Source: Steroidobacteraceae bacterium
GTDB taxonomy: Bacteria; Pseudomonadota; Gammaproteobacteria; Steroidobacterales; Steroidobacteraceae
DNA: 64,000 nt
Assembly: GCA_019634895.1 (NCBI GenBank)
Contig: JAHCAM010000003.1
Location: forward strand, 1 to 64,000
Reading direction: 5' to 3'
This document shows positions 8,972 to 19,824 of this stretch, one piece after another. Both the position numbers and the translations under genes were made by a program. The notes below the pieces were generated by a model. It was not told where the DNA came from. It saw nothing but the letters and a program-made list of their open reading frames with translations, and did no database searches. The number at the start of each line of letters is the position of its first letter. Position 1 is the first letter of the stretch.

Positions 8972-9943
8972 ATGGAACTGAAGCGCATCCTCGTCGCCAT
9001 CGCCGACTGCGAGGCCAGGAATACGGCGTCGCTGGCAAAGGCTGCCGCGATCGCGCAGAAGACCGGTGCGACGGTCACGCTGTTCCACAGCCTGTACAAC
9101 CCGGAGATCGCCGGCGAGGGGCTGCTCGGGCCCGACACGCTCGAGCGCGACATCGAGACCGCCGTGTGCGGGCGCAAGGAGCTGCTCGGCAGGCTGGCCG
9201 CGTCGCTGGCCAGGGACGGCGTCCGCGCGCGCGTGCGGGTGCGCTGGGACTATCCGGTGCACGAGAGCATCGTGCGCGAAGTGCTGCGCGAGAAATCGGA
9301 CCTGGTCGTGGCCGAAAGCCACCGGCACACGCGCCTCGCGCGGGTCGTGCTGTCCAACACGGACTGGCAGCTGATCCGGCTCTGCCCCTGCCCGGTGCTG
9401 TTCGTGAAGACGGCGCGCCCCTACGACCGCGCGCGCATCGTGGCCGCCGTGGACCCGATGCACGCGCATGCCAAGCCGGCTGCGCTCGACGCCGACATCC
9501 TGGCGATGGCGGACGGCCTCGCACAGTCGTTCAACGGCCGGCTCCACGCCGCCCACATCTACCAGCTGGTGACGCCATTCACCTCCGGCGTGCTGATGGA
9601 GCCGGTGCCGCTGCCGGTGAACGTCTCGGCGCGGCAGCTCGAGCGCATCCGCCACGAGTTCGACGGGCTGGTCGGGAAATACGGACTGCCGGCCGCACGG
9701 CGGCACCTGCGCGCCGGCAGCGCCGCGCTCGAGCTGGTCGCGCTCGCGGAGCGCCTGCAGGCCGGCCTGGTGGTGATGGGCGCGATCTCCAGGAGCGGAC
9801 TCAAGCGCCTGTTCGTCGGGCACACCGCGGAACGCGTGATCGACCGCCTGGGCTGCGACGTGCTGGTGCTGAAGCCGGCGGGATTCCGCACGCCGGTGCC
9901 GCGCCGCGGCAGCCTGCGGCCGGTGGTGCTGCCGCCGATCTAG
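8972..9943 (+). CDS. Tandem universal stress protein (UspE-like)
   Basis: A 323-residue cytoplasmic protein with two Usp domains, roughly residues 1-145 and 150-315. Both begin with the characteristic hydrophobic strand (ILVAIADC; IVAAVDPM). The second ends in an element resembling the ATP-binding tail (MGAISRSGLKRLFVGHTAE), while the first lacks a clear one, as in UspE. I prefer the ATG at 8972 because GGGAG (8959-8963) lies eight bases upstream and the Usp fold starts at once; ATG 8945 would add nine residues. Its stop codon overlaps the stop of the next, opposite-strand gene. Confidence 0.85.
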   Translation: MELKRILVAIADCEARNTASLAKAAAIAQKTGATVTLFHSLYNPEIAGEGLLGPDTLERDIETAVCGRKELLGRLAASLARDGVRARVRVRWDYPVHESIVREVLREKSDLVVAESHRHTRLARVVLSNTDWQLIRLCPCPVLFVKTARPYDRARIVAAVDPMHAHAKPAALDADILAMADGLAQSFNGRLHAAHIYQLVTPFTSGVLMEPVPLPVNVSARQLERIRHEFDGLVGKYGLPAARRHLRAGSAALELVALAERLQAGLVVMGAISRSGLKRLFVGHTAERVIDRLGCDVLVLKPAGFRTPVPRRGSLRPVVLPPI

Positions 9944-10281
9944 TGCAGCGGCAGTTCGTCGAGGTCGTCGTCCTCGACGATCTGCTCCCAGGTCGTGGCC
10001 GGCTGTTCCGCCTCGGCGGGCCCGGCGGCGCGCTCGAGATCGGTGTAGCCGAACTCGTCCGGTTCCACGTCGTCGACGGCGCCGCCCCAGTCCTCGGGCT
10101 GCGCGGCCGACTCGACCTGGAGCTGGCGCCAATCGTCGAGGTCCAGTTCGTCGACGCCGCCGTCGAAGTCCTGGATCTCGATCGTCCCCGAATCCTCGTC
10201 GAGCGCGACCACCTGGAACAACTCGCCCTTGTCGCGGTGCGAGTACCATTTACCGACCACGGGCGCCAGCCGGTTGGCCAT
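9940..10281 (-). CDS. DUF6763-type small acidic protein
   Basis: A 113-residue protein of unknown function. The first 50 residues form the conserved part (VVGKWYSHRDKGELFQVV followed by an acidic strand pair), which resembles a small beta domain seen in many gammaproteobacteria as DUF6763. The remaining half is very rich in Asp and Glu. I chose the internal start at 10281 (MANRLAPVVG) since the conserved core begins directly after it; an upstream ATG would add 22 residues. It is tail-to-tail with the Usp gene, the two stops sharing the four bases ctag. The family name is recalled from its motif and not checked by search. Confidence 0.7.
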   Translation of the reverse strand: MANRLAPVVGKWYSHRDKGELFQVVALDEDSGTIEIQDFDGGVDELDLDDWRQLQVESAAQPEDWGGAVDDVEPDEFGYTDLERAAGPAEAEQPATTWEQIVEDDDLDELPLH

Positions 10282-10388
10282 GCGGGGATCGTACGCCCGC
10301 CGCACCGCGCCTGCCACCATTAACAAACCTGCTGCAATGGGTTTCAATGGGCGATCCGCCCGGCGAGCGCACGGGCCGCGGAGGGAGC

Positions 10389-10754
10389 ATGACCACGACC
10401 GCCATCGTCGACTTCCGGCGCAACCGCAAGACCGAGGAATCGGCGCCGCCCGCGGACCGCGTGCTCGAGGGCCAGCCGCGCACTTCGGTGCGCAATTACT
10501 TCAGCGACCCGAGCAGCCAGTTCTTCGCCGGCACCTGGGCCAGCACGGTCGGCAAGTGGAAGATCGAGTACACCGAGCACGAGTTCTGCCACCTGCTCGA
10601 GGGTCGCGTGGTCATCACCTCGGCGGACGGGCGCCGCTGGCAGTTCCAGGCCGGCGACGCCTGGGTCATTCCGGCGGGGTTTGCCGGGACCTGGGAGACC
10701 GTCGAGCCCGCGCGCAAGCGCTATGCAATCTTCGAGCCGAAGCCCGCCGGCTGA
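10389..10754 (+). CDS. Cupin-domain protein (DUF861/EutQ-like)
   Basis: A 121-residue single-domain cupin. The fold is visible from about residue 45: a strand pair with EHEFCHLLEGRV, then FQAGDAWVIPAGFAGTWE. These are the two cupin motifs of the DUF861 group, in which most metal-binding histidines are lacking. The ATG at 10389 has GGAGGGA directly upstream at ideal spacing. Function is unknown; relatives are small-molecule-binding or (S)-ureidoglycine-type proteins. It stands between a divergent small gene and a porin gene with 91 bases to the latter. Confidence 0.8.
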   Translation: MTTTAIVDFRRNRKTEESAPPADRVLEGQPRTSVRNYFSDPSSQFFAGTWASTVGKWKIEYTEHEFCHLLEGRVVITSADGRRWQFQAGDAWVIPAGFAGTWETVEPARKRYAIFEPKPAG

Positions 10755-10845
10755 GGGCGGGCGCGGCGGCGACCGGACCCGCTTTCCAGTACAATCGCGC
10801 CATGCCGGGGCCCGTCACGGGTCCGGCGCAAACGAAGGAGCATCC

Positions 10846-11580
10846 ATGAGGTATTCAACTGGTCTGGCCGCGGCCGGCCTGCTGTGCGCGGCTGCGGCAG
10901 CGAATGCCGGCGAGGTGACGGGCACGGTCACGGCGGTGTCCGACTACGACTTCCGCGGCGTGTCGCTCTCGGCGAAGGATCCTGCGCTGCAGGCGAGCAT
11001 CGACTACGCGCACGACAGCGGCTTCTATGCCGGCGCCTGGGCGAGCAACATCGACTACGGCTCCGACATCGACGGCGACATCGAGCTCGACCTCTACCTG
11101 GGCTTTGCCGGAGAGACGCAGGGCGGGGTCGGCTATGACGTCGGGCTGGTCTGGTATACCTATCCGGACAGCTCGGCTTCGCCGACGGCCTCCAGCATCA
11201 GCGATTACCCGGAGCTGTACGCGGGCCTGACCTTCGGTCCGGTCGAGCTCAAGCAGTGGTACACGAACGACTACGGCGGCAGCGACGTGGACGCGCTGTA
11301 CACCGAGCTGAACTACGGCTTCGAGCTGCCCGAGGGTTTCGGGCTCAACCTGCACCTCGGCTACAACTACGGCGACGCGTTCGACGGCTTCGAGTACTTC
11401 GACTTCGCGGTCGGCCTCACGAAGACGGTCGGCAACTTCGACATGGAGCTGCGGTTCACCGGCACGGAACTCGACGAGCAGGACGTGGGCCTGCCGCCGG
11501 GCACGAGCTTCGGCGACGTGTTCAATCCGGAGCCGCGCGTGCTGTTCTCGATCTCGACGACGTTTCCCTGGAAGAACTAG
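10846..11580 (+). CDS. TorF-family outer-membrane porin-like protein
   Basis: A 244-residue protein with a clear signal peptide cleaved after ANA (about residue 21). The mature part is a series of amphipathic beta strands with alternating aromatic residues, starting GTVTAVSDYDFRGVSLS, which is the signature of the TorF/conserved hypothetical porin family (TIGR02001). It should form a small outer-membrane beta barrel; the solute is unknown. AAGGAG precedes the ATG by five bases. A strong GC stem with a T run closes the gene, so it is a single transcription unit. Confidence 0.85.
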   Translation: MRYSTGLAAAGLLCAAAAANAGEVTGTVTAVSDYDFRGVSLSAKDPALQASIDYAHDSGFYAGAWASNIDYGSDIDGDIELDLYLGFAGETQGGVGYDVGLVWYTYPDSSASPTASSISDYPELYAGLTFGPVELKQWYTNDYGGSDVDALYTELNYGFELPEGFGLNLHLGYNYGDAFDGFEYFDFAVGLTKTVGNFDMELRFTGTELDEQDVGLPPGTSFGDVFNPEPRVLFSISTTFPWKN

Positions 11581-11621
11581 AGACCAGGGCGTTTCCGTTA
11601 CGGCAGGACGAAGCGTGAACG

Positions 11622-11652
11622 GCCGGGCCGCCGCAAGGCGGCCCGGCTTTTT
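11622..11652 (+). terminator. Rho-independent terminator of the porin gene
   Basis: An 11-bp perfect stem, GCCGGGCCGCC/GGCGGCCCGGC with a GCAA tetraloop (11622-11647), is followed by TTTTT (11648-11652). The T run reaches the stop codon of the opposite-strand aminotransferase. Confidence 0.9.
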
Positions 11653-12974
11653 CACGGCAGGCGGTCGAGGATGGCCGCGATGGTCTCGAAGATCCGGTCC
11701 ACCTGCGACCGCTCGATGATCAGCGGCGGCGACAGCGCGATGGTGTCGCCGGTGGTGCGGACCAGCAGGCCCGCCTCGAAGGCCGCGACCATGGCCTCGT
11801 AGCCGCGCGCACCGGGCGCCTGCGGCCTCGGTTCGAGCTCGATGCCGGCCACCAGGCCGTAGGCCCGCAGGTCCACGACGTGGCGCCGGCCCTTCAGGGC
11901 ATGCACGGCGTCGGACCAGTACGGCGCCATCGCCCTGGCCTGCTCGAATAGCCCGGCACGATAGATGCGCTGGGTCGCGAGCGCCGCGGCGCAGGCGACC
12001 GGATGGGCCGAGAACGTGTAGCCGTGGAACAGCTCGATCGATCCTTCCGGACCGGACATGAAGGTGTCGTAGATCGCGCCCTTGACCAGCACCGCGCCCA
12101 TCGGCACGGCGCCGTTGCTGATGCCCTTGGCGCAGGTGATCAGATCCGGCACGACGCCGAACTCCTGCGCCGCGAAGGCCGAGCCGGTGCGGCCGAAGCC
12201 GGTGATGACCTCGTCGAAGATCAGGAGGATCCCGTGCTTCGTGCAGATGTCGCGCAGCCGCTGCAGGTAGCCCACGGGCGGCAGCAGCACGCCGGTCGAG
12301 CCGGCGATCGGTTCGACGATGACGGCCGCGATGGTCGAGGCATCGTGCAGCGCGACCAGGCGCTCGAGGTCGTCCGCACACTCGGCGCCGTGGCCGGGCA
12401 GGCCGCGCGAGAACAGGTTGCGCGCCGGGTCGTGCGTGTGCCGGATGTGGTCCACGCCCGGCAGCAGCGCGCCAAAATACTTGCGGTTGTTGACCATGCC
12501 GCCGACCGAGATGCCGCCGAAGCCGACGCCGTGGTAGCCGCGCTCGCGGCCGATCAGGCGCGTGCGCGTCCCGTCGCCGCGCACCCGGTGCCAGGCGAGC
12601 GCGATCTTGAGCGCCGTGTCCACCGACTCGGAGCCCGAGTTGGTGAAGAACACGTGGTCGATGCCCGGCGGCGCGATGCCGACGATCGCGTTCGCCAGCT
12701 CGAAGGCGAGCGGGTGGCCCATCTGGAACGGCGGCGCATAGTCCATGGCCGCAATCTGCTTCGAGACCGCCTCCGTGATCTCGCGGCGGCCGTGGCCGGC
12801 GTTGACGCACCAGAGCCCGGCGACCCCGTCCAGCACCTGGCGCCCGTCCGGGGTCCAGTAGTGCATGCCCTCGGCGCGCGCGAGCAGGCGTGGCGCCGCC
12901 TTGAACTGCCGGTTGGCGGTGAATGGCATCCAGAAGGCTTCGAGGGCGGCGCGATCGGCGGGTTGGGCACTCAT
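11652..12974 (-). CDS. Class III aminotransferase, omega-amino acid:pyruvate type
   Basis: A 440-residue PLP enzyme. It opens with FWMPFTANRQFK, the substrate-pocket signature of beta-alanine/omega-amino acid:pyruvate transaminases, and has VDTALKIALAWHR, the FDEVITGFGRTG cofactor strand and the PLP lysine in CAKGISNGAVPMG. Such enzymes use beta-alanine, putrescine-derived amines or taurine as donors. It is divergent from the PuuR-like regulator and so probably shares its control. The start at 12974 places the family N-terminus first; upstream in-frame ATGs would run back through the regulator promoter. Confidence 0.88.
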   Translation of the reverse strand: MSAQPADRAALEAFWMPFTANRQFKAAPRLLARAEGMHYWTPDGRQVLDGVAGLWCVNAGHGRREITEAVSKQIAAMDYAPPFQMGHPLAFELANAIVGIAPPGIDHVFFTNSGSESVDTALKIALAWHRVRGDGTRTRLIGRERGYHGVGFGGISVGGMVNNRKYFGALLPGVDHIRHTHDPARNLFSRGLPGHGAECADDLERLVALHDASTIAAVIVEPIAGSTGVLLPPVGYLQRLRDICTKHGILLIFDEVITGFGRTGSAFAAQEFGVVPDLITCAKGISNGAVPMGAVLVKGAIYDTFMSGPEGSIELFHGYTFSAHPVACAAALATQRIYRAGLFEQARAMAPYWSDAVHALKGRRHVVDLRAYGLVAGIELEPRPQAPGARGYEAMVAAFEAGLLVRTTGDTIALSPPLIIERSQVDRIFETIAAILDRLP

Positions 12975-13011
12975 GGCGGTCAGCTCCGGCGTGGCACGGC
13001 GATAAGGATAA

Positions 13012-13041
13012 TTGACACTCGCGGAACGGAACCGCGATATT
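13012..13041 (+). promoter_or_regulatory. Candidate promoter of the puuR-like operon with internal inverted repeat
   Basis: A consensus -35 TTGACA (13012-13017) is followed after 18 bases by GATATT (13036-13041). Inside the spacer lies the inverted repeat CGCGG-N7-CCGCG (13020-13036), well placed for a repressor to block polymerase. Confidence 0.5.
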
Positions 13042-13056
13042 ACGCCGGCATCGTTT

Positions 13057-13080
13057 AATATCCTAGACACCCCGGGGTGC
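13057..13080 (+). promoter_or_regulatory. AT-rich motif plus GC palindrome before puuR (site 1 of 3)
   Basis: AATATCCTAGACA (13057-13069) leads into the 12-bp palindrome CACCCCGGGGTG (13068-13079) just before the start codon. A closely related sequence lies at the start of the puuA-like gene (47590-47610, minus). It may be a PuuR operator or a second -10. Confidence 0.4.
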
Positions 13081-13083
13081 GTG

Positions 13084-13632
13084 ATGGCCAACGACGTCAG
13101 CAGCAGACTGAAGGCCGTGCGCCAGCTGCACGGGCTGTCGCAGCGCGAGCTGGCCAAGCGCGCGGGCGTCACCAACGGCATGATCTCGCTGATCGAGCAC
13201 GGCCGCGTCAGCCCGTCCGTGGCGTCGCTCAGGAAGGTGCTCGACGGCATCCCGATGAGCCTCGCCGAGTTCTTCACGATGGAGCCGGGCGGCACGCCGC
13301 AGGTGTTCTTCGCGGCCACGGAACTGGTCGAGCTCGGGGAGGGCGGGTTGTCGCTGCGCCTGGTCGCGGCGCACCGGCCGGGCCGGCGCCTGGCGATCCT
13401 GCGCGAGACTTACGAACCCGGCGCGGACACCGGCTCGGAGATGCTGTCCCATGCCGGCGAGGAGGGCGGCGTGGTGGTCGCCGGCCGGGTCGAGGTGACG
13501 ATCGCCGGCCAGACGCGGGTGCTGGGTCCCGGCGATGCCTACTACTTCGCGAGCACCATGCCGCACCGCTTCCGCAATCGCGGGCGCGAGCGCTGTGAGA
13601 TCATCAGCGCCTCGAGCCCCCCGTCCCTCTGA
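13084..13632 (+). CDS. puuR: XRE-cupin transcriptional regulator, PuuR-like
   Basis: A 182-residue regulator with an N-terminal XRE helix-turn-helix (about residues 8-62; LSQRELAKRAGVTNGMISLIE) and a C-terminal cupin (about 108-178; GEEGGVVVAGRVEVTI, GDAYYFASTMPHRF). This layout matches PuuR, the repressor of putrescine catabolism that is released by putrescine. Its neighbours, an aldehyde dehydrogenase and a carbamoylputrescine amidase, agree. The ATG at 13084 is chosen; a GTG three bases earlier is possible. No Shine-Dalgarno is visible, so the message may be nearly leaderless. It is divergent from the aminotransferase gene. Confidence 0.85.
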   Translation: MANDVSSRLKAVRQLHGLSQRELAKRAGVTNGMISLIEHGRVSPSVASLRKVLDGIPMSLAEFFTMEPGGTPQVFFAATELVELGEGGLSLRLVAAHRPGRRLAILRETYEPGADTGSEMLSHAGEEGGVVVAGRVEVTIAGQTRVLGPGDAYYFASTMPHRFRNRGRERCEIISASSPPSL

Positions 13633-13648
13633 ACCGGAGCGCACAGCC

Positions 13649-16000
<2,352 letters not shown>

Positions 16001-16014
<14 letters not shown>

Positions 16015-17392
16015 TCACCCGCTTGCGGGCGCGATCGCCTGCGTGGACCTCGAGACCACGGGCGGCCATGCCGCACGCGACCGGGTCATCGAGGCGGGCG
16101 TGGTGCTGCTCGAGGATTGCCGGGTGGTCGAGGAATGGTCCACGCTGGTCAATCCCGGCGTGCGCATTCCATACGCCATCCAGCAGTTCACCGGCATCAG
16201 CGAGGCGATGGTCGCCCATGCGCCGCCGTTTGCCGCGGTCGCGGACGCGCTCGCGGCGCGGCTCGAGGGACGCCTCTTCGTCGCGCACAATGCCCGCTTC
16301 GACTACGGTTTCCTGCGGAGCGAATTCCGCCGACTCGGCCGGCGCTTCCGCGCGCCGGTGCTGTGCACCGTGCGGCTTTCGCGCGCGCTGACGCCGGACG
16401 TGCGCGGGCACAACCTGGACGCGGTCATGGCACGCCATGGCATCGCCTGCGGGGCGCGCCACCGTGCGCTCGGCGACGCGCGCGTGCTGGCGGATTTCCT
16501 CGGCATCGCGCGCGAGCGCTTCCCGGCTGCCGCGCTCGCCGCCATCGTCGCCAGGCTCACGGGCGCGCCCCGGCTGGGCCCGCACCTGGATCCCGCGCTC
16601 GCCGACGAACTGCCGGAAGGACCGGGGGTCTACCTGATCTACGGCGAGAACGACGCGCTGCTGTACGTCGGCAAGGCCAGGAATCTCGCGACGCGCGTGC
16701 CGAGCCACTTCGCCGATCCGCAGGAGCGGCGTGGGCAGGAACTGTCGCGGCTCGCGCGGCGCGTCGACTGGATCGAGACGGCGGGCGAGTTCGGCGCGCT
16801 CGTGACCGAGGCGCTGCTCGTCAAGGAGCGGCGGCCGCTGCTGAACCGGCGCCTGCGCGGGGCCGAGGAGTGGTGGACGATCCTGCTCGGCGCCGACGCG
16901 ACCGGCCCGCGTGCGACGATCGTGCCGCTCGCGCCGGGCGAGGACCCCGGCGACGGCTACGGCATGTTCCGGCGCGAAGCCGATGCCGGCCGCGCGCTCG
17001 AGGGGCTGGTGCGGGAACACGGCCTGTGCGCAAAGCAGCTCGGCCTCGAGCGTGCCGAGGGATCCTGCATCGGGTATCAACTGGGCCGTTGCCGCGGCGC
17101 CTGCGCGGGGGGCGAGCCTGCCGCCGTGCACGCGCTGCGCGTGCGCATGGCGCTCGCGGGACTGAAGCGGCGCGAATGGCCGTTTGCCGGACCCATCGCC
17201 ATCCGCGAGCGGAACTGGAGCGGGACCGAGGACGTCCGCGTCTTCGACCAGTGGCGCCTCGAGGGACAGCCGTTCGACGCCGACATCTACCGCATCCTCA
17301 GGGGCTTCCTCGAACGGCCCGTGCCGGGCGCGGAACTGCTGACGCTGCCGGTGCGCGGGTCGCCGGCGGGCGCGCGGGAAGGCGGCCCATGA
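16001..17392 (+). CDS. DnaQ-like exonuclease fused to GIY-YIG nuclease domain
   Basis: A 463-residue two-nuclease protein. Residues 10-175 are a DEDDh 3'-5' exonuclease (D16 and E18 in VDLETTGG, HNARFDYGFL, and HRALGDARVLADF with the catalytic His and Asp). Residues about 205-290 are a UvrC/Cho-type GIY-YIG domain (GVYLIYGENDALLYVGKAR). The last 170 residues have a Cys-containing segment (CIGYQLGRCRGAC) like the one after the UvrC nuclease in Cho-like proteins. Together it resembles a PolIII-epsilon/Cho fusion thought to act in DNA repair. It starts at GTG 16001, overlapping aguB by 14 bases, and overlaps rlmKL by four. Confidence 0.85.
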
Positions 17393-19575
17393 GCGAGGCC
17401 ATGCTGTTCGTCACCGCAGCGCCCGGCACCACGGACCTCGCTGCTTCCGAGATCGCGGCGCTGGGCATCGCGGATGCGCAGGAAGCGCCGGGTGGCGCCA
17501 CCGGCACCGCGACGCTGGCGCAGGCCTACCGCGCCTGCCTGTGGTCGCGCGTCGGCCTGCGCGTGCTGTGGCGCATCGAGGAGGTTCCTGCCGCCAGCGC
17601 GGATGAACTCTACGAACGCGTGCGCGCGATCGACTGGGCGCTCCATCTCGATCCGGCGGGAACGCTCGCGGTGGACTACTCGGGGACGCTCGCGGGCATC
17701 GCCCATCCGCACTTCGGCGCGCAGCGCGTCAAGGACGCGATCGTGGACCAGTTCCGCGAGCGCACCGGGCGGCGCCCGTCAGTTGCGCGCGACCAGCCGT
17801 GGCTGCGCATCAACGTCCATGCCTGGCGTGGCGCCGCGACCGTCTCGGTCGACCTGTCCGGAGACAGCCTGCACCGGCGCGGCTACCGGGGCGGGCAGGG
17901 CGCGGCGCCGCTGAAGGAAAACCTCGCGGCGGCGATCCTGCTGCGGTCCGGCTGGCCGGCGATCGCGGCCGCGGGCGGGTATTTCGTCGACCCGATGTGC
18001 GGGTCGGGGACGCTGCCGATCGAGGCCGCGCTGATCGCGGCAGATGTCGCACCGGGACTTCTGCGCGGGCGCTTCGGCTTCGAGCGCTGGCTGCAGCACG
18101 ATGCCGCCGCCTGGACCCTTGCGGTGGCGGAGGCCGAATCGCGGCGCGACCTCGACCGCCTCGGGCCCGGGCGCATCCTCGGCTGCGACCGCGACCCGCT
18201 GGTGCTGCGCGACGCGCAGGCGAATGCGGCGCGCGCGGGCCTGGGCGAGGGCATCGAGTTCCGGCGCTGCGGGCTCGAGGAGCTGCCGGCGGCACGCGCA
18301 CCCGCCGGCCTGGTCGCCGTCAACCCGCCCTATGGCGAGCGCATCGGCGAGACCGAGCCGCTGCGCGCGCTGTATGCGCTGCTCGGCGCGCGCCTGCGCA
18401 CGGGCTATCGCGGCTGGGAGGCCGCCGTGTTCACCGGCAACCCGCCGCTCGGGCGCGAACTGGGCATCCGCGCGCGGCGCACGCACCGCATGATGAACGG
18501 GCCGATCGAGTGCCGCCTGCTGCGGCTCGCGATCGATCCGGCCGGCTTCGAGCTGCCGCGCGAACCCGGGCGCCCGCCGCCGATCGATGCAGAGGCGGCG
18601 CGCGCGCGCCCGGGCGCGGCGATGTTCGGCAACCGGCTGCGCAAGAACCTCAAGGCGCTGTCGGCCTGGGCGCGCAAGGAGTCGGTGTGCTGTTACCGCC
18701 TGTACGACGCGGACATGCCGGAATACGCGTTCGCGATCGACCTGTACCAGGGCGGTCCGGAGGGAACCGACGGCCGCTGGCTGTACGTGCAGGAGTACGC
18801 GCCGCCGGCGACCGTGGACCGCGCCAGGGCGCGCGCCCGGCGCGAGGAGGCACTGGTCATGCTGCCCGAGGTCACGGGCGTGCCGGCGGAGGCGATCCAC
18901 TGGCGCACGCGCCGGCCACAGAAGAGCGGCGCCCAGTACGAGGCGATTGCGCAGGAGGGCGAACGCGTGGTGGTCGAGGAGGGCGGACTGAAGTTCCTGG
19001 TGAACTTCACCGACTATCTGGACACCGGACTGTTCCTGGACCATCGCCCGACCCGCGCGCGCATCCGCGCGCAGGCGCGCGGCCGGCATTTCCTGAACCT
19101 GTTCTGCTACACCGGCACGGCGACCGTCTGCGCGGCCGCGGGCGGCGCCGTTTCCACCACCAGCGTGGACATGTCGCGCACTTATCTCGACTGGGCGCGG
19201 CGGAACATGGAAATCAACGGCTTCCGGGGCGCGCCGCACCGCTTCGAGCAGGAGGACTGCCTGGCCTGGCTGGCCGGGGACGACGGCAGGCGCTATGACC
19301 TCGTGTTCCTCGATCCGCCGACGTTTTCGAGGTCCAAGCGCATGGACCGCGACCTCGACGTGCAGCGCGACCACGTCCTGCTGATCCGCGACACGATCCG
19401 GCGGCTGGCGCCCGGCGGACTGCTGCTGTTCTCGACCAATTTCCGCAAGTTCCGCCTGGATGCGGCCGCCCTCGCCGGCCTCGACGTCCGCGACATCACG
19501 CGGCAGACGATCCCGCGCGACTTCGCGCGCGACGAGCGCATCCATCACTGTTTCGAGGTCAGGCCGGGCGCGTGA
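17389..19575 (+). CDS. rlmL: Bifunctional 23S rRNA methyltransferase RlmKL
   Basis: A 728-residue fusion. The N-terminal part (THUMP about 45-155, then a Rossmann methyltransferase with DPMCGSGTLPIEAAL and NPPYGERIGE) is RlmL, which makes m2G2445. The C-terminal part (FLNLFCYTGTATV, FLDPPTFSRSKRM) is RlmK, which makes m7G2069. The fused arrangement is typical of gammaproteobacteria. The ATG at 17389 overlaps the upstream stop in an ATGA; this also puts the family N-terminus first. It converges on the formate dehydrogenase genes. Confidence 0.96.
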   Translation: MSEAMLFVTAAPGTTDLAASEIAALGIADAQEAPGGATGTATLAQAYRACLWSRVGLRVLWRIEEVPAASADELYERVRAIDWALHLDPAGTLAVDYSGTLAGIAHPHFGAQRVKDAIVDQFRERTGRRPSVARDQPWLRINVHAWRGAATVSVDLSGDSLHRRGYRGGQGAAPLKENLAAAILLRSGWPAIAAAGGYFVDPMCGSGTLPIEAALIAADVAPGLLRGRFGFERWLQHDAAAWTLAVAEAESRRDLDRLGPGRILGCDRDPLVLRDAQANAARAGLGEGIEFRRCGLEELPAARAPAGLVAVNPPYGERIGETEPLRALYALLGARLRTGYRGWEAAVFTGNPPLGRELGIRARRTHRMMNGPIECRLLRLAIDPAGFELPREPGRPPPIDAEAARARPGAAMFGNRLRKNLKALSAWARKESVCCYRLYDADMPEYAFAIDLYQGGPEGTDGRWLYVQEYAPPATVDRARARARREEALVMLPEVTGVPAEAIHWRTRRPQKSGAQYEAIAQEGERVVVEEGGLKFLVNFTDYLDTGLFLDHRPTRARIRAQARGRHFLNLFCYTGTATVCAAAGGAVSTTSVDMSRTYLDWARRNMEINGFRGAPHRFEQEDCLAWLAGDDGRRYDLVFLDPPTFSRSKRMDRDLDVQRDHVLLIRDTIRRLAPGGLLLFSTNFRKFRLDAAALAGLDVRDITRQTIPRDFARDERIHHCFEVRPGA

Positions 19576-19602
19576 GACGGTGCGCGCCGCCCGGGCCTGC
19601 CG

Positions 19603-19812
19603 CTAGCCGAGCTGCTTCACGCCCCGCAGGGCCAGCGGGCTCAGGCCCTCGCCGCCCGCGCCCGCATGGCGGCGGATTTCCTCGCGCATGCGCGGCTCCC
19701 AGAACTTCTTCAGGTGGGTGGCGACCTGCTCGGCTGCGGCGGCCGGATCCGGGTCGGCGGCGAAGAACGCCGCGATGTCGTTCGCCATGGCCACCAGGCG
19801 CTGCGTGTTCAC
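19603..19812 (-). CDS. fdsD: NAD-dependent formate dehydrogenase, delta subunit
   Basis: A 69-residue protein, last gene of the fds operon. It matches FdsD in size and motif (LVAMANDIAAFF near residue 7, THLKKFWEPRMR near 33, and ELSPLALRGV-like GLSPLALRGV at the end). FdsD is a small accessory subunit of the cytosolic molybdenum formate dehydrogenase, important for activity of the complex. It lies 12 bases after fdsA. Confidence 0.93.
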   Translation of the reverse strand: MNTQRLVAMANDIAAFFAADPDPAAAAEQVATHLKKFWEPRMREEIRRHAGAGGEGLSPLALRGVKQLG

Positions 19813-19824
19813 GCCGCCGGCCCT

